NCBI RefSeq assembly: GCF_020404745.1
Contig: NZ_JAIZAP010000019.1
Location: 1-64,000 of the forward strand
Reading direction: 5' to 3'
DNA: 64,000 bases
DNA from: Aquibacillus saliphilus
GTDB taxonomy: Bacteria; Bacillota; Bacilli; Bacillales; Amphibacillaceae
The translations under genes and the position numbers were made by a program. The stretch's first letter is position 1; every line of letters begins with the position of its first letter. Under the pieces are notes generated by a model, which saw only the letters and a list, made by a program, of their open reading frames with translations, was not told the origin of the DNA and did not search any database. Below are positions 34,816 through 44,499 of the stretch, piece after piece.

Positions 34816-36090
34816 ATGGTTTCGGTATTACTTATTTTAATAATCATCTTGCTATTCGTTAGTACCCCCATTTACGTTGCGTTAGGTTTATCATCATTTA
34901 TGGCGGTTACACTTACAACGGATATTCAACCAATGATCTTAATTCAGCGTTTATTTGGAGGGTTAGATCAGTTTGCGCTAATGGCTCTACCATTCTTTAT
35001 TTTAGCTGCAAATATTATGGATGTTGGCGGACTTTCTAAGCGAATTCTTAGGTGGTCAAGTGCTTTAGTCGGACATATTACCGGTGGACTTGCCATGACT
35101 ACGCAGGTTTCTAGTATGTTTTTTGGTGCTCTATCGGGTTCAAGTCCTGCAACGGTTATCGCAATCGGTAAAATTATGTATCCAGAATTAATTAAGAAGA
35201 AGTATGATAAAGCATTCGCATCAGGGTTGCTAGCATCGGCTGGTGCAGTTTCCCTCATCATTCCTCCGAGTATAACATTAATTATATTTGGGTCGGTAAC
35301 AGGTGTTTCGGTTGGTAGTCTATTTATAGCAGGAATTGGGGCTGGAGTGATATATGGTCTCTCTTCCATTATTTATATCTATTATTATGCGAAGAAAAAT
35401 AATATCGAAAAAGATCAACGGGCCTCAGGTAAAGAATTATTTGACGCTACAACTAGTGCATTCTGGGCGTTACTGATTCCAGTCATTATACTAGGCGGCA
35501 TTTATTCAGGTATTTTCTCTCCTACTGAGGCGGCAGGGGTATCTGCGGTATATGCACTATTTGTTAGTGTTGTTATTTATAAAGAAATGAATTGGAAAAG
35601 CTTTTATAAAGTATTAGTTGATTCGGCAACTACTACGGCACAAGTGTTAGTTTTAGTTGCTGCAGCTCAGGTGCTTGGATGGATTTTGACTCGTGGCGGC
35701 GTGCCGCAGCAAATCGCAACCTTTATAACTGAAAATATTGAGTCTACGGTGCTATTTCTGTTACTTATCAACGTTGTTCTACTTGTCCTTGGGATGTTTA
35801 TGGAGGGGGTAGCGGCCATTACAATTCTCGCGCCATTAATTTTTCCTACAGCTATGTCGATGGGAGTGGATCCAGTACACTTAGGTGTAATAATGATTGC
35901 TAATTTAGCTATCGGGATGTACACACCTCCGTTTGGAATAAATATCTTTGTAACTCAAACGATTTCAAAATTAAATATGGTTCAGATGTTACCGGGATTA
36001 ATGCGGTTTTTCGCAGTTAACATCGTTGCTTTATTAATCATTACGTATATTCCGGAAAGTTCTTTATTTCTAGTTAATTTACTTGAGTAA
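34816..36090 (+). CDS. dctM: TRAP transporter large permease, DctM family
   Basis: 424 residues, about 12 membrane helices. Family motifs include LMALPFFILAANIM, SGSSPATVIAIGKIM, LIIPPSITLIIFGSVTG and TPPFGINIFV. It drives sodium- or proton-coupled uptake of the acid delivered by DctP. GGGGGCAG precedes ATG. It is followed by the pucR gene after 18 bp, with no terminator between. Confidence 0.93.
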   Translation: MVSVLLILIIILLFVSTPIYVALGLSSFMAVTLTTDIQPMILIQRLFGGLDQFALMALPFFILAANIMDVGGLSKRILRWSSALVGHITGGLAMTTQVSSMFFGALSGSSPATVIAIGKIMYPELIKKKYDKAFASGLLASAGAVSLIIPPSITLIIFGSVTGVSVGSLFIAGIGAGVIYGLSSIIYIYYYAKKNNIEKDQRASGKELFDATTSAFWALLIPVIILGGIYSGIFSPTEAAGVSAVYALFVSVVIYKEMNWKSFYKVLVDSATTTAQVLVLVAAAQVLGWILTRGGVPQQIATFITENIESTVLFLLLINVVLLVLGMFMEGVAAITILAPLIFPTAMSMGVDPVHLGVIMIANLAIGMYTPPFGINIFVTQTISKLNMVQMLPGLMRFFAVNIVALLIITYIPESSLFLVNLLE

Positions 36091-36108
36091 TCATTGGTGG
36101 GGGTATAA

Positions 36109-37716
36109 ATGACAATTACATTGAGACAAGCATTGAAAATTGGAGGCCTTAGGAAGTGTAGGGTTGTTGCGGGACATCAAGGGTTAGATTGTTCGTTGAG
36201 ATACGTTACCATTATGGAAGTTCCTGATATTGTTCATTGGTTAAAGGGTCAAGAGCTATTAATAACAAGTTTATACCCGATAAAAGATGACGAAAAAGCA
36301 ATGAACAATTTAGTAAAGAGTCTCCACGAAAAGGGAACATCAGCTTTAGCGATAAAACCACATCGTTTTATTGATGATATTCCTCAATTAATTCTGGATG
36401 AAGCGAATAAGTATGAATTTCCAATTATTGAAATACCAGAAGAGGTTAGTTATTTAGACATTTTGTCACCAGTAATGAATGTAATTTTTGATGAAAAGGT
36501 CGTATTGCAAGAGGACCTAGATCAAGCTTATAAATTACTTGATGAACTTAAGCTGAATAAATGGGGAACGCAGCAATTCACTGAAACCCTTACGCATTTA
36601 ATGAAATGTGATATAAACATAGAAAGCTTTGTCCCGTATTTTGAAACGGCACCTCCTAGTTATGACTTAGAACCTTTAACTGAAGAACAGCAGAGAGAAC
36701 TAGAAATGATTCAACGACCTATTCGAATGAAAAGATGGAACAATACATTAAATGTAGAACAAGACTGTATCATTGCACCGGTAATGATGGAGGGAAGAAT
36801 ATTTGGAGCAATCACAAGTATTGGAACAGAGACAGAATTTGTTGAGGTTGATTTAGCGATCTTAGCAAGGGCTACAACGATTCTATCTTTTGAATTCATG
36901 AGAAAAAAAGCAGCTTATGAATTGGAACAACAATACAAAAGCGATTTTTTTAGAGAGTTATTGTTTTCTCAGATTCAACACGAACCATCTATGCTAGAAA
37001 AAGGGGAGATGTATGGCTTTGATATTTACAAAAAATACATTTTCCTTTCGATTCAATTTAGTAAAGGTGAAAAAGGCATAACATTTATTGCTGACTTAGT
37101 TAGCTATTTAGAGTTGTTATGCTATAAGTTTGACAAAGATGTCATTGTTGGTGCGATGCAAAATAATGTCTTCTTGCTTTATCCGTCAGCAAATAAGAAC
37201 AAAGAAAGAATCGACCAAGATTTCCAGACCATCTATAAGGAAATGAAAAGAAAGGTTCCTGATGTATATTTAGGTATAGGGCGTGTAGCCAATAGTGTTA
37301 ACGACATTCGAATTGGTCATCAACAAGCAAATCAAGCTGTAATTTTAGGACGAACCTTATATGGCGGCAAATCAATCATCTATTATGAAGACTTAGGTTT
37401 TTACCGTTTATTAGCTGAAGTGCAGAGTACTTCTGAAATTAAAGAATTTTATCAAGAAACAATTGGTAATTTAATTGAATATGATAATTATCACGATTTG
37501 GAATTAGTACACTCGCTGCAGACTTATTTTAATAATAATGAATCCTTATCAAAAACGGCTAAGGAACTCTTTATTCACATAAATACGATGAAGTATCGTT
37601 TGCAAAGAATTAAAACATTATCGAATCTTAATATTAGAAACTCGGAAGATAAACTAAATTTACAAATAGGTTTAAAAATTCATAATTTCATAAAAAATGA
37701 TTATCGATTTAGATGA
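36109..37716 (+). CDS. PucR-family transcriptional regulator
   Basis: 535 residues. The N-terminal PucR domain (about 1-130) carries EVPDIVHWLKGQELLITSLYP-like features (VPDIVHWLKGQELLITS), and the C-terminal PucR-type helix-turn-helix is SLSKTAKELFIHINTMKYRL (near 475-495). PucR proteins sense purine, pyrimidine or amine breakdown compounds and usually activate catabolic genes. Its position inside the operon, between transporter and enzyme genes, suggests it regulates this block. GGGGGTAT precedes ATG. Confidence 0.9.
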   Translation: MTITLRQALKIGGLRKCRVVAGHQGLDCSLRYVTIMEVPDIVHWLKGQELLITSLYPIKDDEKAMNNLVKSLHEKGTSALAIKPHRFIDDIPQLILDEANKYEFPIIEIPEEVSYLDILSPVMNVIFDEKVVLQEDLDQAYKLLDELKLNKWGTQQFTETLTHLMKCDINIESFVPYFETAPPSYDLEPLTEEQQRELEMIQRPIRMKRWNNTLNVEQDCIIAPVMMEGRIFGAITSIGTETEFVEVDLAILARATTILSFEFMRKKAAYELEQQYKSDFFRELLFSQIQHEPSMLEKGEMYGFDIYKKYIFLSIQFSKGEKGITFIADLVSYLELLCYKFDKDVIVGAMQNNVFLLYPSANKNKERIDQDFQTIYKEMKRKVPDVYLGIGRVANSVNDIRIGHQQANQAVILGRTLYGGKSIIYYEDLGFYRLLAEVQSTSEIKEFYQETIGNLIEYDNYHDLELVHSLQTYFNNNESLSKTAKELFIHINTMKYRLQRIKTLSNLNIRNSEDKLNLQIGLKIHNFIKNDYRFR

Positions 37717-37806
37717 AAAACTAAAAGCATTAATGTCTCACCAGACAAAGAAAGTGAATGGAATATTTGAGAAAATAGATAGAAGAAAAACTAAAGGGTG
37801 AGTGTT

Positions 37807-39066
37807 ATGCAAGAGCAATCAATGAATAGAATTCAAGCAACATTAGAAGCATTTAATTCTATTGGGGTAACAAGTGAAGGGATGCAACGATTGGCCTATA
37901 CATTTGAGGAAAAACAAGTTCAAGATCTCTTTGCGGAATTCTGTTCAAAAGAGGGAATGTCTGTAAGAGTTGATGAGGTTGGTAACGTCATTGCTAGAAG
38001 AGAGGGTTCTATTAAAGATGCCCCTGCTATTGCCATAGGCTCACATTTAGATACGGTTTACAACGGTGGGAAATATGATGGAACAGCAGGTATAGTAGCT
38101 GGATTAGAGGTAATTCGTCGTTTGAACGATAGCCGTATCGAAACGGAATATCCAATTGAAGTCATTTGTTTTGTTTCTGAAGAATCTTCTCGATTTGGGA
38201 TCTCGACGATTGGCAGCAAGGCAATGGCAGGAGAGTTATCCCGACAATCAATCGCGAAGGTAACAGACAAAAAAGGTGTCTATTTAACCGATGCGATGAA
38301 AAACTCAGGATATCAAATAGAAAAACTAGCTAAAGCGAAACGCTACAAGGATGAGCTTCGAGCTTTTATTGAATTGCATATTGAACAAGGACCTGAATTA
38401 GAACAACAAAACAAACAAATCGCAATCGCTACAGGAATTGCTGCGCCTACAAGGCTAAATGTTTTGGTTAAAGGAATGGCTTCTCACTCTGGAACAACAT
38501 CAATGGAACACAGAAAAGATGCTTTAGTTGCTGCTGCAAAACAGATAGTAACCATCGAAGAAGCTGCTAAAAAAGAAATGAAATACAAAACGGTCGCAAC
38601 GGTAGGAATATTCGATGTTTTTCCGGGCGCAATGAATGTTGTCCCGGACAGTGTTTTATATAAAGTGGATATACGAGGATTAGATATGCAATCGAAAAAG
38701 CGAATTATATCCAAATTAGATAAAAAAATTAAACAGTTAGAACAAGATAAAGGTATCGTTACAACTACTGAAATTCTAAGTGATGAAACCCCAATTCTTT
38801 TAGATAAAGATATTCAACAAGTATTAGAGTTAGCTTGTGAAGATTTATCCATTGAACCGTTAAGCATGCCTAGTGGTGCAGGGCATGATGCGATGAATAT
38901 GCAACTAATTTGTCCGACTGGTTTAATTTTTATCCCTTCTCAAAAAGGAATTAGTCACAATCCGGCAGAATATACACCTCTTAGTGATATCGTACGAGGG
39001 GTGGATGTACTAGAAAAATCTGTCCTCCGACTCGCTAGTGTCAAGGAAGGGAAGGTTCAAAAATGA
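37807..39066 (+). CDS. M20-family N-carbamoyl-L-amino-acid hydrolase (ureidosuccinase candidate)
   Basis: 419 residues from ATG 37807, six bases after GGGTG; an in-frame GTG at 37798 is less likely. It belongs to the Zn-dependent amidase/hydantoinase/carbamoylase group: metal ligands in AIGSHLDTVYNGGKYDG, SEESSRF, HIEQGPELE and GISHNP, with dimerisation domain GMASHSGTTSMEHRKDAL. Such enzymes release CO2 and ammonia from N-carbamoyl amino acids or from allantoate. In this context N-carbamoyl-L-aspartate is the expected substrate, giving aspartate. The end overlaps the next gene in ATGA. Confidence 0.85.
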   Translation: MQEQSMNRIQATLEAFNSIGVTSEGMQRLAYTFEEKQVQDLFAEFCSKEGMSVRVDEVGNVIARREGSIKDAPAIAIGSHLDTVYNGGKYDGTAGIVAGLEVIRRLNDSRIETEYPIEVICFVSEESSRFGISTIGSKAMAGELSRQSIAKVTDKKGVYLTDAMKNSGYQIEKLAKAKRYKDELRAFIELHIEQGPELEQQNKQIAIATGIAAPTRLNVLVKGMASHSGTTSMEHRKDALVAAAKQIVTIEEAAKKEMKYKTVATVGIFDVFPGAMNVVPDSVLYKVDIRGLDMQSKKRIISKLDKKIKQLEQDKGIVTTTEILSDETPILLDKDIQQVLELACEDLSIEPLSMPSGAGHDAMNMQLICPTGLIFIPSQKGISHNPAEYTPLSDIVRGVDVLEKSVLRLASVKEGKVQK

Positions 39067-39845
39067 AACAATATAAGGCACCAGTGCTTTTAAACCAGCA
39101 GGTTAGTAATCGCTATTGGCATATGATTGTCAATACGTCTATGCTAGACCAATCTGTTGAACCGGGACAGTTCTTTCAAATAAGGTGTGCAGACAAGTAC
39201 ACACCTTTCTTAAGACGTCCGCTTAGTGTATATAGAATTAATGAACACACAACAGAATTTCTGTATCTTGTTAAGGGTAAAGGAACAACTGAAATGACAA
39301 CGATCGAACAAGGTGACACAATCGATTTAATGGGACCTTTAGGTAATGGATTTCAGATTGATTCATCAATGAAAACAATTTTGCTTGTTGCTAGAGGTGT
39401 TGGTGTTGCAACATTAGCAGCCGTCGCACAAGCTGCTTATAATAAACAAATTCATTGTGTTGCAATTCTTTCCGCAAGAACGAAAGAGGATTTATTAGCG
39501 GCGGAGTTCTTAGAGGGTTTTGGAGCAGATGTCTATAAAGTGACAGAAGAAGATGGAACAAGTGATGTGACAAATGTACAAAGTATAATCACTAACGAAA
39601 TTTTCGGAAAATACAAAATTGACTGTATTTATACTTGTGGTTCCCGAAGACTATCTAAACTGGCACAAGAAATGTCGACCAATTATGATATTCCAGGTCA
39701 AATTGCATTGGAGGAACACATGGGTTGTGCTATGGGTGCATGCTTTGCCTGTGTCTGTGATGTGATGGATGGAGATGTTACTAAATCTGTTCGTGTATGT
39801 ATCGAGGGGCCAGTGTTTCCATTACGGAAGGTGGTCATCGAATGA
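39063..39845 (+). CDS. PyrK-like dihydroorotate dehydrogenase electron-transfer subunit
   Basis: 260 residues. FAD-binding motif RRPLS (51-55), NAD-binding segment around LLVARGVGVATLAAVAQ, and a C-terminal [2Fe-2S] site with Cys222, Cys227, Cys230 and Cys246 (GCAMGACFACVCD ... VRVCIEGPVF). This is the subunit that passes electrons between NAD(H) and the FMN of class 1B dihydroorotate dehydrogenase. With NADH it could drive orotate reduction. ATGA overlaps at both ends imply tight coupling with the carbamoylase and the catalytic subunit. Most genomes carry pyrK in the pyr operon, which is not here. Confidence 0.88.
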   Translation: MKQYKAPVLLNQQVSNRYWHMIVNTSMLDQSVEPGQFFQIRCADKYTPFLRRPLSVYRINEHTTEFLYLVKGKGTTEMTTIEQGDTIDLMGPLGNGFQIDSSMKTILLVARGVGVATLAAVAQAAYNKQIHCVAILSARTKEDLLAAEFLEGFGADVYKVTEEDGTSDVTNVQSIITNEIFGKYKIDCIYTCGSRRLSKLAQEMSTNYDIPGQIALEEHMGCAMGACFACVCDVMDGDVTKSVRVCIEGPVFPLRKVVIE

Positions 39846-40756
39846 TGAAAAAACTTAATACAGAAGTGAAAATTGGCACGCTAACATTAAAAAATCCTGT
39901 TATGCCAGCATCAGGTGCATTCGGTGTCGAAATGCAAGATGCGATTGATTTTAATCAATTAGGTGCTATCCTTCCTAAAAGTATAACCAAATACCCACAA
40001 CCAGGTAACGCAAAACCGCGAGTATGTGAAACAACAGCTGGAATGATTAATTCGATTGGTATTCAGAGTAAGGGAATCGATTATTTTCTAAGTACTATTA
40101 TTCCTTCCTTTGATACATTTGAACCTCCTTTAATAGCTAGTATATCGGCTGATTCAATTGAAGAATTTGTAGAAATGTCTACAATTTTAGGGAACAACGG
40201 CAGCGTAAGCGCTTTGGAACTCAATATCTCCTGTCCAAACCTTAAAGGGGATGGTAGCGCATTTGGTATGGATAAAAGCGTAACGAACAAACTCATTTCT
40301 GAAGTTAGGCAGGTTACCGAACTGCCTTTAATAGCAAAACTTACTCCAAACGTAACTAGTATTCAAGAAATAGCAATAGCTGCTGAAAAAGGCGGAGCAG
40401 ATGCGCTTAATGTTGCCAATACCTTGCTTGCGATGGCAATCGATGTTGATTCGAAAAGACCATTAATTGGTAATGTAATGGGAGGATTTTCTGGACCTGC
40501 AGTTAAACCGATTATCGTGCGTATGATTTATCAAGTGGCTCAAGTTAGTTCCCTTCCAATTATTGGATGTGGTGGCATCATGAATGGAAGAGATGCTCTC
40601 GAGATGATTATTGCAGGTGCAAGTGCAGTTCAAGTAGGTACTGCTAGTTTTATTCATCCAACTGCATTAACGGATATTTTAAATGAAATTGAGACTTATT
40701 TAATAGAGCATGATATTGATGACATTAACGAATTAGTCGGTTCAGTAATCGTTTAA
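39842..40756 (+). CDS. Dihydroorotate dehydrogenase class 1B catalytic subunit-like protein
   Basis: 304 residues from ATG 39842; the frame is open 15 codons upstream inside the previous gene. An FMN barrel with MPASGAFG (21-28), Lys46 (LPKSITK), NSIG (70-73), LNISCPN (127-133, with the catalytic-base Cys131), KLTPN (166-170) and ANT (192-194). These are the residues that hold FMN and orotate in class 1B enzymes as I recall them, so orotate/dihydroorotate is the likely pair. A dihydropyrimidine-dehydrogenase-like role is the main alternative. In this operon it probably runs in the reductive direction. Confidence 0.87.
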   Translation: MMKKLNTEVKIGTLTLKNPVMPASGAFGVEMQDAIDFNQLGAILPKSITKYPQPGNAKPRVCETTAGMINSIGIQSKGIDYFLSTIIPSFDTFEPPLIASISADSIEEFVEMSTILGNNGSVSALELNISCPNLKGDGSAFGMDKSVTNKLISEVRQVTELPLIAKLTPNVTSIQEIAIAAEKGGADALNVANTLLAMAIDVDSKRPLIGNVMGGFSGPAVKPIIVRMIYQVAQVSSLPIIGCGGIMNGRDALEMIIAGASAVQVGTASFIHPTALTDILNEIETYLIEHDIDDINELVGSVIV

Positions 40757-40777
40757 AACAGCTGGGAGGATATTAAC

Positions 40778-42199
40778 ATGATTTGGGATTTGAAAATTAA
40801 GAATGGAACAATCGTAAGTGGAACAGATATATACAAAGCGGACGTATATGTAAAAAATGGGAAAATTGGTGCTATAACCAGTGAAATCCTAGCAGGGGAT
40901 GTGAACGAACAGATTGATGTAGGTGGTAACTATCTATTACCTGGATTAATTGATACACATGTACACTCTAGGGATCCAGGACCAACGTACAAAGAAGATT
41001 TTTCCTATTCGTCACAGGCAGCAGCAGCGGGTGGAATTACTACTATATTTGAAATGCCTAATACAACGCCGCCTGTCAGTAATGGGAAGAATTTTGACAA
41101 TCAAAAAGAAAACCTTCAGGCAAAAGCCTATGTTGATTTTGGATTATGGGCTATTTGTATCGGTTCTTTAAATAACACTAACATCAAAGAATTACATGAA
41201 AAAGGAGTAATTGGCTTTAAATTCTTCTGGGGCTATGCAGTTCATAAAGAAACCTTTCAATTAATGTATAATTACAAACCTGGTATGGACAATGTTATTC
41301 CTCCGTTTGATGATGGTGAAGTATATGAAATGATGGAAGAGGTTGCTAAGACTGGTAAGATTTTTGCTGTTCATGCAGAGAGTAATGAACTTATACAGAA
41401 ACTTACGGCTCGTGTAGAAAAACAAGGTGGTAGAACTTATCAAGATTTACTAAAAGGTAGACCGAATTTAGTAGAGGTTCTTACCGTCAAAAAGGGAATT
41501 GAGATGGCGAAAGCTACAGGTGTAAGATTCCACGTATTACATGTTAGTTCAAAAGAAGCGGTTGAGGCCGTTAGAGAAGCCAAGCAACAAGGCGTTCCGG
41601 TGACAGTAGAAACATGTCCACATTATTTATTTTTATCTGATGAAGATTATGAGAAAGTCGGACCGCAAATGAAAGTATATCCTCCTGTGAAATATAAGAA
41701 AGACCAAGACGCTATTTGGAAAGGGATTGCTGATGGGACGATTTCTCATGTCTGCTCTGATCATGCACCGCATACAGAAGAAGAAAAAGATGGAGATTTG
41801 TGGTCTATCCCTGCTGGAATGTGTGGCGTTGAATCGATGGTACCTCTTATGTTAAATGCAGTTAATGAAGGAAAAATTGAAATTACCGATATCGTTAGGC
41901 TACTTGCTGAAGAACCAGCTAAGCTATTTGATGTCTATCCGAGAAAAGGTGCTATCCAAATTGGTGCTGATGCGGATTTCACGATAGTAGATATGAAAAA
42001 GAAGTCTGTAATTAAACGGGAGAATCTTCATAGTAAAAGTAAGGTAACAGCATTTGATGGCTTTAAAGTAACTGGTATGCCAATCCAAACGATTGTGCGT
42101 GGTAAAACAATTATGAAAGACGGCATTATCGTAGGTGAAAAAGGGTATGGTAAGCTCGTAACACCGGTAAATCACTCGCCTGGTGTGCACTCATCATGA
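40778..42199 (+). CDS. Dihydroorotase-like cyclic amidohydrolase
   Basis: 473 residues of the amidohydrolase superfamily. Zinc ligands His61 and His63 are in DTHVHSRDPG, the probable carbamylated Lys is in GFKFFWGY, further ligands are in HVLHVSS, and the catalytic Asp is in SDHAPHT. Arg65 after HVHS and Asn95 in EMPNTTPPV are the dihydroorotase-type residues that bind the substrate carboxylate; allantoinases and dihydropyrimidinases differ at these places. It should open dihydroorotate to N-carbamoyl-L-aspartate. GGGAGGAT precedes ATG, and the stop overlaps the next gene in ATGA. Confidence 0.85.
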   Translation: MIWDLKIKNGTIVSGTDIYKADVYVKNGKIGAITSEILAGDVNEQIDVGGNYLLPGLIDTHVHSRDPGPTYKEDFSYSSQAAAAGGITTIFEMPNTTPPVSNGKNFDNQKENLQAKAYVDFGLWAICIGSLNNTNIKELHEKGVIGFKFFWGYAVHKETFQLMYNYKPGMDNVIPPFDDGEVYEMMEEVAKTGKIFAVHAESNELIQKLTARVEKQGGRTYQDLLKGRPNLVEVLTVKKGIEMAKATGVRFHVLHVSSKEAVEAVREAKQQGVPVTVETCPHYLFLSDEDYEKVGPQMKVYPPVKYKKDQDAIWKGIADGTISHVCSDHAPHTEEEKDGDLWSIPAGMCGVESMVPLMLNAVNEGKIEITDIVRLLAEEPAKLFDVYPRKGAIQIGADADFTIVDMKKKSVIKRENLHSKSKVTAFDGFKVTGMPIQTIVRGKTIMKDGIIVGEKGYGKLVTPVNHSPGVHSS

Positions 42200-42942
42200 A
42201 TGCCAATGAACAACTAAGAAGCTTAATCAAAAGTCATCGTTCTATCAGGCGTTTTCAGTCTAAAGTTGTGCCCCAGTCCATTATTGATGATTTAGTGGAG
42301 TGTGCTAGGTGGGCACCGTCTTCTCATAACGTTCAATCGTACAGTATCATTTGTATTCGTAACCAGCAAACAAAAGAAAAATTAGATAAGCTTTGTGGAA
42401 ACCAATCCTATATTAGTCAATGTCCAGTCTTCTTTGTTTTTGTAATGGATTTTTATCGACACGCTGTGATTAGCTCGGCTTATCAGACAAGCTTCGAGAT
42501 AGAAGAAACAGAAAATCTGTTAATAGGATCAGTTGACACGGCATTAGTAGCAGAAAACTTTTTATTATCAGCACGTTCTCATGGTCTAGGTGGGGTGATG
42601 ATTGGTGGGATTCGCAATGAGGCTGAAGAAGTTGCCAAGCTATTAAAACTTCCTAAATGGACATTGCCGATTATGGGTATGTGTGTTGGTTATCCAGATC
42701 AACACCCGTGGCAAAAGCCGAGAATTACCAAATCATCCATTTATCATGAAGAGTACTATCAAACAGACAATTTGAATGTCGACCTTGCCAAATATGAGCA
42801 TATTACTGAGGATTACTATACGAATAGAACAAATGGTAAAAAAACGGATGGTTGGGGTAAACAAATGTCTGTTTACTTTTCGAAGGTTCGGAGAGCCAAA
42901 TTAACTAAATTCATTAAAGATCAAGGTTTCTCCTTAAAATAA
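42196..42942 (+). CDS. NfsA/NfrA-type nitroreductase family flavoprotein
   Basis: 248 residues. FMN/NADPH-binding nitroreductase fold with the N-terminal basic SHRSIRRF (14-21), WAPSSHNVQSY (34-44), GGVMIGGIR and the C-terminal arm typical of NfsA-like enzymes (KPRITKSSIYHEEYY). Translation is coupled to the dihydroorotase-like gene by an ATGA overlap, so it is probably part of the same pathway. It could reduce an alternative pyrimidine or supply reduced flavin, but no specific role can be read from sequence. Confidence 0.82.
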   Translation: MNANEQLRSLIKSHRSIRRFQSKVVPQSIIDDLVECARWAPSSHNVQSYSIICIRNQQTKEKLDKLCGNQSYISQCPVFFVFVMDFYRHAVISSAYQTSFEIEETENLLIGSVDTALVAENFLLSARSHGLGGVMIGGIRNEAEEVAKLLKLPKWTLPIMGMCVGYPDQHPWQKPRITKSSIYHEEYYQTDNLNVDLAKYEHITEDYYTNRTNGKKTDGWGKQMSVYFSKVRRAKLTKFIKDQGFSLK

Positions 42943-42975
42943 TTTGGTAGCCTCGTGGAATTGGAGTGACGAAAG

Positions 42976-44259
42976 ATGAAAATGATTGCTACTGGTGATA
43001 GTTTTATAGCACGCAGATTACCAGCCGAAAACAAGAATGCAATAGAGCTGAAGCGGTTATTTGAACAAAGTGACGTACGATTTACCAATTTGGAGATTAC
43101 TACTCATCACTGTGAAGGATATCCATCCCCATTTAGCGGCGGTACATGGGCAATGGCTGATCCTGGTGTATTGGATGATTTACAATTTTACGGGTTTAAT
43201 CTGTATAATTGGGCAACCAATCATACAATGGATTACTTGTATGGTGGTTTATTAGCAACAGAACGGGAGTTAAATAAACGCGGTCTTATTCATGCTGGAA
43301 CGGGGCAGACACTAACAGCTGCCTCAGAGCCTAGATACATAGAAACGAACAAGGCTAGAGTTTCCTTAATAGGTGCTACCTCTACGTTTCAATCCAATTG
43401 GATAGCTGCAGATGGCACGCCCTATGTTCAGGGTAGACCAGGAGTAAATCCACTTCGTTATAAAGAGATAAATTACGTGACTAAACATCAATTCCAAACA
43501 TTAAAATCAATATCCGAACAAACTCACCTTGATGCTGATGAAGAGCTAAACCGTAAAGAGGGATTCTCAACTGAACAAAAAGAAGATGAATTCTCCTTTG
43601 CGGGTAAACAATTTAAAGTAGCTGACAGGACGTATCAGAAACGAGTTCCGTTAGCTGAAGATATGGACAGACTTGTTCGGTCGATAAAAACAGCAAATCG
43701 TCAATCCGATTATGTCGTGGTAAGTTTGCATTCTCATGAAATGAATGAAGTGGATAAGAATCAGCCTGCTGATTTTTTTCAAGAGGCTGCTAGAAGATGT
43801 ATTGATGAAGGTGCCCACTGTATTATTGGTCATGGACCACATGTTGTGCGGGGTGTAGAAATATATCAGGGCAAACCGATTTTTTATAGTCTAGGAAACT
43901 TTATATTCCAAAATGATTCAGTAGAACATTTACCAAGAGACTTTTTTACTAAATATGGCCTCGACCCAGAAGCATCTGTAGCGGATGGTTACGATGCTCG
44001 AAGTGATAATGGAAAAAAGGGATTGGGAGTTAATCCATTTGTATGGGAATCAGTGATTGTTCAATTGGACTGGGAAGATGAAAAGGTAACGAAAATTACT
44101 TTCCTACCAATCGAATTAGGATTTGATCAACCGAGATACAAAAAAGGATGGCCAGTTCTATCTGAAGATAATACGGTTTTAGAACGCCTTCAGACCTTGT
44201 CTAAGCAGTTTGGAACAGAAATTACTATTGAAGATAACAAAGGCTATATTATCCTGTGA
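42976..44259 (+). CDS. CapA-family (poly-gamma-glutamate synthesis-like) protein
   Basis: 427 residues with the CapA metallophosphatase-like fold: ATGDSFIARR (5-14), FTNLEITTH, NWATNHTMDY, SLHSHEMNE and GHGPHVVRGVE. Unlike capsule-associated CapA it has no signal peptide or membrane anchor, so it is cytosolic. It is the last gene of the block, 33 bp after the nitroreductase, and ends before a terminator. Similar soluble CapA-like proteins occur in catabolic clusters, which suggests a metabolic rather than capsule role. Function unknown. Confidence 0.8.
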   Translation: MKMIATGDSFIARRLPAENKNAIELKRLFEQSDVRFTNLEITTHHCEGYPSPFSGGTWAMADPGVLDDLQFYGFNLYNWATNHTMDYLYGGLLATERELNKRGLIHAGTGQTLTAASEPRYIETNKARVSLIGATSTFQSNWIAADGTPYVQGRPGVNPLRYKEINYVTKHQFQTLKSISEQTHLDADEELNRKEGFSTEQKEDEFSFAGKQFKVADRTYQKRVPLAEDMDRLVRSIKTANRQSDYVVVSLHSHEMNEVDKNQPADFFQEAARRCIDEGAHCIIGHGPHVVRGVEIYQGKPIFYSLGNFIFQNDSVEHLPRDFFTKYGLDPEASVADGYDARSDNGKKGLGVNPFVWESVIVQLDWEDEKVTKITFLPIELGFDQPRYKKGWPVLSEDNTVLERLQTLSKQFGTEITIEDNKGYIIL

Positions 44260-44411
44260 ATAAAATTTTTGATAGCGGAAGAGTTGAGCGTAATAGAGGA
44301 GAAGCTAGATTCAGCTTCTCACCCAGCTCAATTTAGTGAATTAAGCTATCGTTTCATCATATGGAAGAGTGTTAGTAGAAGCTGCATGAAATAGAATAGA
44401 TGCCCCATCTA

Positions 44412-44447
44412 AAAAAAGGTTACACAAATTCAGGTGTAGCCTTTTTT
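44412..44447 (+). terminator. Terminator of the TRAP/pyrimidine operon
   Basis: AAAAAAGGTTACAC (44412-44425) pairs with GTGTAGCCTTTTTT (44434-44447) with one G-T pair. A weaker foldback GAGAAGCT/AGCTTCTC lies at 44299-44320. Confidence 0.88.
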
Positions 44448-44499
44448 AGAACTTCTATAGGGTCAACTAATGATAACGAACTCAGGTCGAGCAGGCCAT

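Noticed and set aside
39063-42199. Ordinary pyrimidine biosynthesis genes
   Set aside because: No pyrB, carA, carB, pyrE or pyrF nearby, and the block contains a TRAP importer, a carbamoylase and a PucR regulator, which favour catabolism. It cannot be fully excluded from this window alone.
42976-44259. Capsule (poly-gamma-glutamate) biosynthesis
   Set aside because: No capB/capC, no signal peptide or membrane anchor on the CapA-like protein.
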